Positions 1 through 11,879 of a stretch of 64,000 nucleotides of DNA are shown here, one piece after another. Under the pieces are notes generated by a model that saw nothing but the letters and a program-made list of their open reading frames with translations, was not told the DNA's origin and made no database searches. The stretch is from Stratiolaelaps scimitus (lineage: Eukaryota > Arthropoda > Arachnida > Mesostigmata > Laelapidae), in contig JABWDB010000036.1 of the NCBI GenBank assembly GCA_019614645.1, forward strand, positions 2,848,001 through 2,912,000, written 5' to 3'. Positions within the stretch are counted from its first letter, which is position 1, and the number at the start of each line of letters is the position of its first letter. Both the position numbers and the translations under genes were made by a program.

Positions 1-3000
1 TGGCCCGCCGAAGTCGCCCAGGAAGCCGGTTGGCCCGCAATCATAGCATGAAGGTTCGTTCAACATAACAGGCCGGAAGCAGGCTGTGGTCCACTGAGAA
101 ACACTCCTCATCCAGGGAGAAGTTCGAGGAGTGCGCGAGTAAAAATAAGTTCCGCGGGCCTAGCTAGATATGGTAATGCTGTCTGTTAGCGGTAACGAGT
201 CGATAGAAATAAACACTGAGCGAGAAAGCAGACGTCTAGAATGAATTATGACCCACAGCAACATGTGCTCAGTATAAGCGAAATGAATCCACGCAAAGTG
301 AAGGCTCCTCATGACCATGCTCCAGTGGTCGTGAAGGAGACGTGCTTCCTTGAGAGAACCACTTGTTGTAGCTGCGGATGCTATCCACAAATCTCATCAA
401 ACCTTGATATCCATACGTGGATAAGGTGGTCAATATAAGCAGCTATGGTAGACAAAACATGATATGTTCGATGCTGAATATTAGCTCAGCTCCGGTTACG
501 TTTGAATTGCATTATACAGCATTGGTATCAGCGTTTGGTCGTTACCACAAATATATTCAAAAATTGTCCCACATTCGCTGGAGTCCGATAAATCCGTTTC
601 GTGTGTGTTTGACGCGACGATTCAGATCTACATAGCAATGAATGGAGGCCAAGTGTATTATTCATCCAATTTGAAGAAATATACTATCGAAATCTGGATT
701 TATTCCTATTCGATTACTCATGTTATTTTAGGCAATAATTGGTGGTACCCCGTGAACGTGTATTAACGATAAAGAAGTGTACTACTTAGTTCTTCGTTTA
801 CACAAACCATATATATGTGTTGTATACGTGGCATCGCAGCGTTTGTATCAGCGACCCACAATCCCTGTCTTTCAGGGGCTTCGACCAACGAATTATGTAC
901 TATACAATACACACAAAAGGCAATTTTGTGTCTTGCTTATTAAGCAGCATCGATCATGATCTTACCACAACGACGAAGCTTCGAAAACTGTCTGATTAAA
1001 AAAAAACAAAGAAGATTAACCCAGCCATGGTTGTCACTGTTGTTTTTACCGGCAACAGAGTGCGGCGTTTCTGGCAAACTCAAGTGGTGTGTGAAAGACG
1101 CGGGTTATTAATCTTCATAACTCCGATCGTAAATTGAAGAGCTGCTGTAAAAGGCATGGGTAATTTTAGTAAACGTCACTTTGGGTGCTTTGGGTCAGCT
1201 TCACAGATGACCTGAGTAAGCCGATATGATTGAAGCCTCACCCGCTACGCGTACTACTCTCACATGTTATATGTATAGAGCATTACAATTTCTCAAACGC
1301 TCGTATGCATGCGGCGCATCGTACAGGGACACTGCCGAAATCGGTTCCTGAGCTCTGGGAAGATTCGATATCTTCCTTGCATACCGCCCTCTTCAATAGA
1401 TGTTCTCCGTTCGATTTACCACGGCATGTCCACAACAGGCTTGCGTTAAACAGCTTCGTTCGTCGTCAAGAACCAAACACATCTAGCAATAACATACATA
1501 GAAGTTTGGGAGTTCTTAGGCTGTGGTGACGCACCCCGTGCACCCTTATAGAAGCTATAAGTAACCGGTCGAACGCATCGGCATCGATCGTTTGATTCTT
1601 CCACTTCCCAGCACGAATTAACGAGATTCTGCGCCGTTTCAACGGGACACCTCGTTGTCTCCCCGAGGGTATTCTGTGTTCCGCAAAGCAACGGCTTTAT
1701 TAAAATGGAAATATTAAAAAAGCATCTCTCTGTCCCCAGCTCCGCTCTGTTCGGCCCCTCTAGAAATCCAACGCAGGGTCAGAGCCCCTGCCTGTCGCAT
1801 ATCGCCACAGCTGCAGCCTGTATGAAGGCGCCGGCGGCAAGCCACCACCTGGTGCATTTCCCTTACGAGCATAATACTAAAAAAAAAAGCAGAAGAAGAA
1901 GAAGAGGAGAAACTAAGGGAATCAGCCGTGGCGCCAGCTGGCCGCCAGCAGAGGACGTGGAAGGATACTACCACTCCTTGTAGGATACATATGAGCGTGA
2001 GACAGCGGAACGAGGGACGATAGCAGCAGATACGAAAAGGGGCGTTCACCCATCGAGTGACTGCTGTACTGAGGTATTGAGGCGAGCAGACCATTGAAGC
2101 GGGCGAAGCAACAGGGGACAGCAGGAGTATATCGGGATATCAAATTGATTTCGTTTTGAAATTACCCGCCACTTTGATCTGATGTATTACGTAGGGGTGA
2201 GCGTTTGATGCTTGAATCACAGGGACGCAAACAGGTAGAGCTGGAGCTGAGTCTTTTGCGGTTTTCCCTTGCTTCAGATGTTGCCTTTTCGAGCAACCCG
2301 GCGAAGCGGTGGTTCGTACGCGCACAGCATATGTAGCGTGGGTTCGAAATTCGAACGGTACAATGATTACGTCATTCAAAAGAGCTGATACAGAAGCATG
2401 GTGTTGCAAAGGAAATTTGCGGCTGGAATTACTAATTGCTGTCATTACAGTGTTGGAATACAGTTCGTGAGAATTAGGCGATGTACGGGAAGGCTTACCT
2501 AGAGATAGGCAACGTTGGACGTTCAGTGGAGGGTCCGTGCGCTTGAAGAACATTTGCTCTTTTACAAAAAAAAAGGTATATCTTCCTCGGAGGTTGGTTG
2601 TACGAGGTAATGGGCGTGCTTGCGTTCTGATCAAAATAAATGGTCGTTTTAGTTATTTTTGAATATGTATGATTCTATCAGCCCCCTAATCATGTGTTCA
2701 CCTTAGAACAGCCGTTATTGCGCGTTCTAATTAGCGAATTTTGTTATATGTCATCATTCTCGTACAGCAACTCGGATGTTGTAGCATGCACGGGGTACAA
2801 AAAAGCTTCTGAAGCAATCTGAAGAAACGGACAGTGACGTTCTATTGGACCAAACAAACAACGATGACAAGTAAGACACGTTTGAAATTGGCCTCGTATT
2901 TTTCTACATGAGATACACTCGCGAGGTAGAGCTGAAAATAAAAACAATGAACGTCCACAACACTGAAGTTGTTCCCGCTTTTTGATGGCATATGTTCCTC

Positions 3001-3700
3001 ATTTGGTTCAGTCTTCATGTGCCTCTTTCACTAGACGACAACTAATTGTGGGCACGGGTCCTTAGCACGTTTACATGCAGCAGTTTGTCCAGCATCAGTC
3101 GTACCATCAGTGTCACCAGCATATCTGACTGCGACTGTGATTGGCACCAGCACCACTTGCATCACCACCACCAGCACGCGGTGGGCCTGTTGTCACTGTG
3201 GCCATCACTCGGTCGTGTCCGGCCTCGCGTAGACCCGTCACAGCGTCTACGATACTTCTCGTAAAGGCAGAACAGCGGTACTGGTCTCACCTAATGGCAT
3301 TGTGTCGTATCTTTGGCCAGTTAGTCGCATTTATCGTATTTCTCGATCTGTCTCTCGCCTCTTTCTCGACCTCTCTCCTTTTTTGTTCTGGAACAAGAGA
3401 TGACTCCAGCTCATTCGTTCGCTTGATCTGAGGTGTCGTCATACTTAGTTATTACTAATACTAATACCATTCATAATATGCATACGAGTATGATTTGTGA
3501 GGCCCGAATTATTCGGTTCTCTTACAGAAACAGCATATGACGTATGTTATAGACGAGTGGATTATATCAGCGTCTCAGTGTATTATATAGTAATAATAAT
3601 AATAATAATGGTGCATGTGAAGTGCGTATGACCAACGAATGCCGTTAGGAGACACTTAATACAATTCATGTACGAGCCTGCTATATATATATATAAATAT
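1..3700. other. Unannotated region
   Basis: I see only short open frames without domain motifs. The longest is a 164-codon minus-strand frame at 2140-2634, with no signal peptide or recognisable motif and an irregular composition. There is a (TAA)n tract at about 3590-3609 and a short TA tract at 3682-3700. The Cys-rich frame at 2744-2937 is listed separately. Confidence 0.5.
2744..2937 (-). other. Cysteine-rich open frame after a splice-acceptor-like site
   Basis: On the minus strand, tttattttcag (ending near 2937) precedes an open frame reading LPRECISCRKIRGQFQTCLT then CHRCLFGPIERHC. The C-x2-C, C-x2-C-x2-C and final H-C spacing could be a small zinc-binding fold of RING/TRAF type, or a transposon zinc finger. 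There is no adjoining exon I can recognise. It may be chance. Confidence 0.2.
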
Positions 3701-3959
3701 ATCATATTTTTCTTCACTATTTTAATGCTGGGAAAATGCAGCTTAGATTTCCTAGACTGTGGTCGAAGTGGAGGAGATCTCCACAGTATCAGAAAGCAAC
3801 TATCAACTATATAGGTTTTAATGCAAGCAAAGTTCCAGGCGGCGACGAGAGACAGAGGGCGAGGACAACGATGAATTGTACCCCCAGTGAACTATACTAC
3901 ATGTGCAAGAAGAGGTCGTGGATGCCACGTGAAGTCAGTGAACGAGGATGCCCCTGACT

Positions 3960-4436
3960 CACCGTTTGCGAGGAGGGGTTTCCAGTACCCTAAATTGCTG
4001 CTGGAAGATGAAAAGTGGATATTGTACGATAATTCCGAACACAAAAAGGGAGGCGGTTACCAAACCTAGGATGCTGTTTCCGTTGGCCTGATCAAAAGGG
4101 GGTGCTCGATTATGAACTGCTCAAACCTGGTGAAACCGTCAGCTCAGACCGTTCAGACGCGAGATCACTCAGAGCAAACAAGCCGAGAAATTAACAGGAA
4201 ATGGTCGGGCAGGTGCAGAACGCGGCGGGAGGTAATATTGCACCATTGCCCTTGCTTTGTTGGCCACGTGCCATAGTGTGACCGATCTTGGCTGGGAATT
4301 TCTACGACAACCGGCGTACGGTCCAGATATGGCGCCGTCAGATTACCGCCTACTCAGGTCAGTAGAGCGCGGCCTGCCGGATAAGCTCTTCAAGACAGAA
4401 GCGGAGGTCCGGAACTTTGTGGGTCGTCTCCCATGA
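3960..4436 (+). pseudogene. Decayed mariner transposase fragment of a different lineage
   Basis: Three reading-frame pieces in order match a mariner catalytic core. About 4005-4035 reads EDEKWILYDN (first Asp region). About 4102-4175 reads VLDYELLKPGETVSSD, the conserved strand after the first Asp. 4284-4436 reads WEFLRQPAYGPDMAPSDYRL and then RSVERGLPDKLFKTEAEVRNF, the third-Asp region and C-terminal helix. The pieces are in different frames with stops between them, and the second catalytic Asp region is not recognisable. The motif MAPSDY differs from SPCDY of the intact element at 41.8 kb, so this is an older, unrelated mariner subfamily. I could not find inverted repeats. Confidence 0.85.
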
Positions 4437-4711
4437 CGAGGTGTTTTTCCTCCATTTCCATGCCGATATATATATATATAACGTAACATTTGCGGTTTAT
4501 TTCCGGAACTGCAATTTTAACAATGCTTAAGTTCTCGATATATATATATATATATAAGCACATGGAGATCACTCTGCAAGACTTGTTCGATAGCCCGATC
4601 GGGCAATATTATACACCAATGGAGAAACAACAGTTTAATTTATTATATTTATTTTCTTATTTTTTTACATTTCATAATTTATTCACACGGTATTGTGTTA
4701 TACATGAACAA

Positions 4712-4793
<82 letters not shown>
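4712..4793. repeat. Compound (TA)n microsatellite
   Basis: About 80 bases of TA repeats broken by ATTATATATTTATA. It lies just downstream of the decayed mariner. Confidence 0.96.
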
Positions 4794-4796
<3 letters not shown>

Positions 4797-4799
4797 AGT

Positions 4800-7700
4800 C
4801 ATGACACCTGTTTTTTGATGAGACAGATCGACGACGATGCTGAGGGGTCATGACGGCCGTGCAGGACCAAGGCGAGCCCCTGTAGAATCCCACATGGGGG
4901 GGGGTGCTGATTATCTGCTAACGTCCTCTCGCGTGGAAGAACAATGATGAAGGACGAAGTGGACAATGTCCTATTTCAGGTCAACCCCGAGAGAAGGCCA
5001 GATAGAGAGAGCATGTGGGCCGCAGCGAGCAGAGGGAGATATGTGTGAAATTGAGTGCTTCTGCCCTTGCAATTTCTCCCGTCCATACAGTCCTCATGCT
5101 CTCAATATATTATGTACAAACCTGCCAAATCTCGTATGGATTCATATTTATCCACATATTCATATATGGACGTGCGTACCCCTCCACGTCACACGCTGCG
5201 ATGACGACTGCATTCATCATCCGCAATCGTTCGGAATTGTTGCCAAGCAAAACGAAGCCTCCACATTGTATACTGCACGCAATGGGATTTTCATTTTTAG
5301 CGGCCACTCAACAGAACAGAGGCAGTGCAGAGTCATGGAGCCGTCAAGCCGGGTCTACGCTCGAAGTTCTTTGTCGTCCGGGGAGTGACTTGCTATTTCC
5401 GGTCATATAATGTAATGCATTTCGTTCTAGCATCACAGAAGGGAGTGGCACACACATGTTTGTTGCGTAAACGCGAATAGACGCAGTTACTGGGTGTCTT
5501 CCTCTCTGCGCAGCCAGCTGGCCATAGGGCAGTATCCATTGTAGGATATATACTATGCAATGATAGAAAAGCAATGTTCAAAAATAGCCTAGAACATAAT
5601 CGAGCGTTTTTGAGCGATTCAGTTTTCGCAGACGGCAGACGTCACGACGTCACCGTGTTCTCATGTATTATAATAGAATTCGCTATACACAAAGGGGGTC
5701 ATAATCGGGTCGAATGCATATACGTCGACAAAGGCTGTTTCTTGTTGCACCTCTGGGATTGACATTATGTAGTCATTGCTCACGTTGAAAGCGCTGTTGA
5801 GGACTGCCCATTGTGGCACTGATTTATTGGGCTAATATGTTATATATGTGTCTTACCTAATATCGCTATGATTTTATCGGAGATCGTGTTTCGGCACAGT
5901 TGAACTTGTACATGAAAAATAGAATGGAATAATACTTTTATTGAATAAAGCAAAGTCTCCTTGCACGACGATCGGGTTCGTCCTTGTTTCACAACGGGAC
6001 AAGCACAAATCCCCGGTGTAATCCTATCGATGTAAATAGAGCTGTGTTTTTGCGCCATTGTCTTCGGTCTGGCCGACAAAACCTCGCTCGCTGTGAGAGC
6101 TTGGCTGTTCATCTCGTTTTCTTTGAGGTGAACTCTTCTCCTTTGCCTGTTTCGTGTCAATGAATCTTATTCGGACGTTCGAGAGAGGGAAGACACCGAT
6201 TTCGTCAGACCATCTAGTCTCGTATAGTCAGTCGAGTAGAATCGTCTGTTTCTGCGCGAGCTTTCGGCCCGCAGACGTCGACGATAAGGGCGAGGACAGG
6301 CAGCGACGAACCGGTGAATCTTAACACTGACGCGAGCCAGCAGACAACGACGAACTTGTGTGGGCCGGACGACTCGTGGCCAGATGGCGGTTACAAATGA
6401 AGCAGGTCCTGACAGGGAGGGAAACTGTGGCCTGCGTTCGACGGCGACACGGCTTTGCAAGGATCAGAAAATTGTCTCGTACAGATACCGTATCTCCAGT
6501 CAGAGCTGCCACCGGTCCCGCGACTACTGTAAAGGTAGACGTTGTGCTGGTTTCATTCATCTTGTCACAGGACAGTCCCAACCTTCGGCGCGACCTGCGG
6601 TTGTTGGCGGCCGGCTACCGGAGCCGGCTGACCCGTTCCCTTCGGCGTAGAATAGACTCGTTTGTCGGGAGGCGATTCCCTCATGCAAACTGAGCTGCAA
6701 AGAAAATTTAGCCTTGAAGTAAACGTCTAGACGTGATGTGTAGAAGTTACTGACCGATTCGTTTCATGCTTGTATGAATACTTCAACACAAACGCATTTG
6801 ACACAAACGCGGAGATATCCTGCTAAAACTCGGAGAAGTCTCTTGGCTCACGACGGATAAAAAAACATTTATCTAAGTTCCTTCTACCTTGATAATCATT
6901 GTTCAGGAAAGTGGCAATACTTGACTTTTTACACTACTCACCTTCGTTCCGCACCCTGGTACAGCTGTGTCTCATCGCCGCGAGAACATGCTCCCATAGG
7001 CATAGTCTGAACCAATGACGAAATTGCCGCGGAACGCATACATAAATATACTTTGATTGAATACAAGGTGCATATCCGAAGTTTGCTTGGTACTACCCTA
7101 AGCTAGCCGACGACTCGAGGCTTCAACGGACACGCTCCTATCCAAGCAGGTGGCCGTCGCAACCGTCGGAAATATTGAAATCGAACACATGAACGGGACG
7201 TCCGTTTGAGCCATCCAACTGATTTTTGCCGCTAATCTTCCGACATTGCAGTCATCTCAAGCAGCGTAATATGGCAGGCCTTCAAAGCTCGCGCGAGCCG
7301 CCTTTAGGCCTCGGGGCCGAATCAAATGTCAGAAGCAATTTGGCTTCTAATGTTGCGTGAAATCGAACAGAGGCACGAAGCTACGGCCGCACCCGGCGTC
7401 AGCCAAGGAGCTGTTGGGATGGTCAGACCTCGGGCGTCGAAGGACGCTTTTCGAGAGGCGTAAGATGAAAAGCTTTTAGAGAAAGTGGACACGGCCAAGA
7501 ACTACGCGGACTCACCCCAGCGCACTCGGTCATTCTATTTATATAAATCGAATCGGATTCGTCGACGACGTTTGGCCACGGACGCACGACCCGGTCTGCG
7601 CTGGCGACCGCGCGATGGACGGTTGAAGGCCTTGAGGTTATTGAGGATGGGGTCGATGGTATACCCGCCCCCAGCCGCTCGGCAACGATGTCAATAATTG

Positions 7701-8170
7701 TTATGGCATGATTAGGGGAAGAGACGCGGACGAGGAAAGAAATACGTCGGACATGTAGACGAGATATTCGGAGAAGGACCGAGTTCGACGGTGATGCTGA
7801 TGACAAAATCCACTACCCACATTTGGTATAATGCGTTGAACAGGGCGAGTAGAGGTTATCCCTAGACGCCAACCGTGTTGAGCCCCCCCCGCAGGCTCTC
7901 CCTGTCTCTCTCGCTTTCTCGTAGGTGAATTTTATGCCATCGCTGGCAGAGGGGCGCGTTCATGGTCCAGCAATGGACTTTTGTATTGGCTTTTACTCGA
8001 ATGACATAAATAGTCGCTAGAAGACAGATGAGATGTTGAACGAAAGCTCAGTAATAGTTCACGGGCGAATATTCATTTTACTGAAACAACGAGCTTTTCC
8101 TGCAACTCCTCAAGGATACCTAGGAGACGCTAAACACTCAAACAACGACATTCTGTTTCAAAATGATATG
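4800..8170. other. Unannotated region
   Basis: Short overlapping frames on both strands without recognisable domains. 6.2-6.7 kb and 7.1-7.8 kb are somewhat GC-richer and may hold decayed retroelement sequence, but no motif confirms this. Confidence 0.45.
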
Positions 8171-8174
8171 TCGC

Positions 8175-8425
8175 GTCAAATGTACAAATTTATTCAAACA
8201 TACACTAGTTAAGAATTATTTCTAGGGATTATGGGGGGGGGTAGCTGGGACCGGGGCCGAGGCCGACATTATCCCGAGGAAGGCTATGGCATTGCCGCTC
8301 TGCACAGCCAGGGACAGGCGTTGCAGGAGGAAAGATCCTGCGCGCTTGTCGCCGGTGGCGCGGATCAGCCTATGGTAGACCTCTTCGAGGCAGTTCGCTG
8401 TGAGAGGGCCGTGCCCGCCCAAGGT
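8175..8425 (-). mobile_element. Second 3'-end fragment of the same non-LTR retrotransposon, inverted orientation
   Basis: On the minus strand this fragment codes PLTANCLEEVYHRLIRATGD and QRLSLAVQSGNAIAFLG, near identical to the C-terminal end of the copy at about 11650-11820. It is followed by the same 3' UTR: a C-run, ATAATCCCTAGAAATAATTC, then TGTATGTTTGAATAAATT. It begins near 8425, so only about 250 bases are present; this heavy 5' truncation is typical of target-primed insertion. The two copies lie tail-out, about 3.4 kb apart on opposite strands. Confidence 0.85.
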
Positions 8426-9628
8426 CTCAAAAGCAAGGCGGGAAAAAGGTGGGTTGCTTGGAGTAGGGCGTACTTCCGTAGCTTGGCCCGCTCCGCACGC
8501 GCTACCGCGTAACCGGGGGTGGTTGCACAGTGGTTGACATAAAAAGATGCCTCGTCAAATGTAATATTTCCACATACATACATCCCTGCATCATACGTTC
8601 GAAAGAAATCGATGACGGCTGGAGTTTCTAACGAAATGTTCACATGAGTTTTTTTGTGTGTTTGTCTCGAGGAGCCGTCAACCGACCAACAACATTCAAA
8701 GTCGCTGCAGTCAGCACAGACTCTCTATTCAATCTTATCTTTGATATCGGAACTGTTATTGGATTGGTCAGCTGTTCAGCCGTTTTCATCTATAACAGTT
8801 GAATCCAGTCGAAAACAATCGAAAATACCCACAGCCCAAGTAGCCATGTAGAGGCATGGGAATATCTACTATTTTATAATATTGTTTCTCACAGATCTGT
8901 TTATCTATTCATGGTTGAAGGCTATTTTAGTGACCAATAGCAGGCTAAAAGGTCCACACAATATCATAGATATGCACAACGAGTCAAGTCAACCAATAGA
9001 AATTAGTTTACAAGTTAATGGCGGGTTGTCGTACGAACTCGGGTAAATCTTCAACGCATCTTGCGCATGCGGCAACGATACACACATATGTGTGTGTACT
9101 ACGCTCACAGTGCGGGCAATAGCTTTGGTAACGAAGTTCGTAGCTGGCACTTCCGCTCGCGCACTGCTAGAGAGCGAAACGGTCATCGAAGTATTCATCG
9201 GCTACAGGATCTAAGATTCGTTTGATCTCGCTTAGGTCAGCCTTTTCTAGGAGAACTGCTGTCTCCGTGGCAACAAGTTGTGGCGGAGACGTGGACGAAC
9301 AGCTGCCGCATCTGAATTCGACGCGCCGTGTAAATCTTCTCCGCATTCACCTAAACAGGAGCAAATCACCCGAGTCTTGCTTATATGCTTCGTGCATACG
9401 CATGTAAGCATACGTGGCATTCAGACGTTACACTGCCGGAAGTGGAACGTCTGATCGATACAACTTGACATATGTGTGGACCTGGAGAACTGACTGCGTA
9501 GGCTCGTGAAGTCCAGATGCACCCGTTGATTCAAGGCAATCGTCGTCCGCGTGCCGAAAATTCTATTCAGTAGCTCTCATATTCGTAGGGCTGGGAGAGT
9601 CCGGCTAGCGACGATTATGCCAACATGA

Positions 9629-9841
9629 TCAGTCCGCAGCTCGCCGAGTGCAGCAGCCTGTGTTGCTCAATATGTCCATAGGAAACAGATATCTAATCGC
9701 GGCCTTTTCTGTCCTGGGACAATGTAAGGGCCCACAGAAGATGTCCGTGCAGGATGTGTCAGGACAATTTTGATCAGCAGTAACCGCAAGCGAATACGCG
9801 ACGCAGCTTAGCATAACAAGTTCAAAGAAGAGATTGACCAT
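9629..9841 (-). CDS. Possible small secreted six-cysteine peptide
   Basis: A complete 70-codon minus-strand frame runs from ATG at 9841 to TGA at 9629. Residues 1-22 form a plausible signal peptide (MVNLFFELVMLSCVAYSLAV). The remainder has six cysteines spaced C-x4-C-x4-C-x4-C-x21-CC, starting QNCPDTSCTDIFCGPLHC. Even number and regular spacing fit a disulfide-stabilised secreted peptide. A TATA-like stretch lies about 100 bases upstream on the same strand (around 9940). I cannot name the family; short-spaced Cys runs ending in CC occur in many arthropod secreted proteins. It is small enough to be chance, and it lies between two retrotransposon fragments. Confidence 0.4.
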   Translation of the reverse strand: MVNLFFELVMLSCVAYSLAVTADQNCPDTSCTDIFCGPLHCPRTEKAAIRYLFPMDILSNTGCCTRRAAD

Positions 9842-10209
9842 TTGATTGGTTGAATGAAGATATAATATTTGACGGCACTTCCCTCGCCATGAGAGAAAGC
9901 CAGAGCCTGCTGATGGACGAATTAAATCTGCACAAATATATAAATAAAGGCACAGACTTCTAAGTTCTATATTTCATCATGGGCCCAGTAGACATTACGT
10001 ATTCTCTTCCCCGTGTATAAGCGACCTACCCCCTTATATTTATAAGCCTCAATCTTATCGAAACACATCTCATTATCTGTTAGCTCGGAATATGCATTAT
10101 TCAGTTCTATAGGCTCGTTTACCACTACGTATGTATGTTTCAATTATAATCATTACACACTTTTGGTAACAAAAACAAAACGTTACAATATGAAAAGAAG
10201 CTAGTGAAA

Positions 10210-11875
10210 TATCCACCTACCCGGCCGCCGATCGCCGGCCGCCGTGACCCTCACAGACGTGCTCCGGGACGTTCATACCAATAACGACGTCTCCTCCTGG
10301 GAAGAGCTCCTGGCTTTCGCCCGAGTAGTCTTGCAGATGCCGGCTCTCAAAAAAAAGGATGGTTCGATACGGCCTATCGCCTGCTCATCGCCCTCAAGAA
10401 AAAAGATGGTTCGATATCGCCTGCTCCAGCACGATCCGCCGCCTGGCTGTTAAGATCGCGTAGGCCAACGAGAGGGACACTTGTCGTGACCCTTCTCGGC
10501 CCAACCCAGTTGGGTTGCGGCCAAGCGTCTGGGACGGAGATCGCTGCTCACGCGGCTCGCGCCTTCATCCACGCTCATCCGGACGCGGCCCTGGTCAAGC
10601 TCGATTTTCGCAATGCCTTCAACACGGTCCGCCGGGATCTAGTTCTGCGAGAGGTTGCTGAGCACGTCCCTGGCCGCTTCCCTCTGGTTGACCTGGCCTA
10701 TCGTTGCCCTTCCCATCTGATTATGGACAACGCCGTCATCAGCTCCGAGTGCGGGGTCCAGCAGGGAGACCCGCTGGGCCCAGCCCTCTTCTGCCTGGCC
10801 CTCCGGCCCCTCGCTGCGTCCCTCCAGTCTCGTCTGCGGCTGCGGTACATGGACGACGGAACGTTGGCGGGTGACCGTCGCTTCCGACGTTCAGCGAGTA
10901 CTCGACAACGAGGGGCGCAGCGGCCTTGCCCTCAACCCCACGAGGTGCGATATCTTCTCTTTAGACGCGCAGCCCGACCTCCAGCGGTCGCTCCCAGGAT
11001 GCCGTCTCACTCAGAGGTCGTCCCTCGAGCTCGTCGGCTCCCCTCTTACGGACGAGGCCATCCGGCCGCTATTGGACCGCTGCCTCGAGAGGACTGCCGT
11101 GATGCTCGACCGACTGCCCCTGTTATCGGCTCACCAGGGGCTGTTCCTCCTTCGGTCCTGTTTCTCGGCGGCACGCATGCAGCACTTGCTTAGGACATGC
11201 CCGGCCGGCACTGAGGCTTCAGCCCTTCACGCGTATGACGACTTGGTGTTGAGCGCCCTGACCACGATCCTGAACCTCCAGCTTCCGCCGGAAGCGGCGT
11301 CGCAGGCTACCCTTCCGGTTCGCTTCGGTGGCCTCGGCATTCTCAGTGTACGCCGCTTGGCTGACGTTTGCTACGCAGCGTCGCTTACGGCGGTCGCCGA
11401 CATGGTTGCTACAGTCCTCCCCCCCGAAGCTCTCGCCCACTTCTCCGCTTCTCGTGAAGCTGCCCTTGACCAGACGGGCGTCCTCGGCCGGGTCCCTCAG
11501 GACAAACAGAGCAAGCAGCGGGTATGGTCCGATGCCCTGCACAAGGAGCTGCGGGACTCCCTCTTGGCCTCAGAGCCACACGTTGCCGACCAAGCTCGCC
11601 TCCGGGCTGTCGACAGGCCTGGTGCGGGGGCGTGGCTCCACGCGCTGCCCTCTCACTGCGAACTTCCTCGAAGGGGTCTACCATAGGTTGATCCGCGCTA
11701 CCGGGGGCAAGCGCGCAGGTTCTTTCCTTCTGCAGCGGCTGTCCCTCACTGTGCAGAGGGGCAATGCCGTCGCCCTCCTCGGAACATTGTCGACCTCACC
11801 CCGCCCCCCCCGCCCTCCATAATCCCTAGAAATAATTCCTAACTACTGTATGTTTGAATAAATTGTGGCGTCTTA
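10210..11875 (+). mobile_element. 5'-truncated non-LTR retrotransposon with frameshifted reverse transcriptase
   Basis: A GC-rich block in an AT-rich neighbourhood codes for the polymerase part of a non-LTR element. In order: RT N-terminal region (LKKKDGSIRPIA, near 10350), motif A LDFRNAFNTV (near 10600), motif B GVQQGDPLGPALF (near 10760), motif C RYMDDGTLAGD (near 10845), then thumb and C-terminal region to QRLSLTVQRGNAVALLG (near 11770). At least three frame changes (about 10380-10480, 10870 and 11670) disable it. A 3' UTR follows (ATAATCCCTAGAAATAATTC) with GAATAAA near 11857. No endonuclease or long poly(A) is visible. YMDD rather than the common F/YADD box is notable. The clade is uncertain. 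Confidence 0.85.
10486..11686 (+). pseudogene. Reverse transcriptase core, frameshifted (non-LTR retrotransposon)
   Basis: Two overlapping frames make up the recognisable polymerase. The first (10486 to about 10884) holds palm motifs A, B and C: LDFRNAFNTVRRDL, GVQQGDPLGP and RYMDD. After a +1 change it continues at about 10871-11686 with ASDVQRVLDNEGRSGLALNP and ends in PGAGAWLHALPSH, a thumb/C-terminal signature. Further coding continues in a third frame to about 11823. The active-site aspartates are present, so loss of function comes from the frameshifts and 5' truncation rather than active-site decay. Confidence 0.83.
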
Positions 11876-11879
11876 TCTT

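Noticed and set aside
2140..2634. 164-codon minus-strand ORF
   Set aside because: No signal peptide, domain or repeat; irregular composition and no supporting neighbours.
4490..4893. Tyr/Ile repeat proteins over TA tracts (here and at many other sites)
   Set aside because: Translation of (TA)n microsatellites; no real coding signal.
8365..8643. 92-codon minus-strand frame with an Ig-like look (DAGMYVCGN)
   Set aside because: Its second half overlaps the LINE 3' fragment in a different frame; no second cysteine or flanking exons support an Ig domain.
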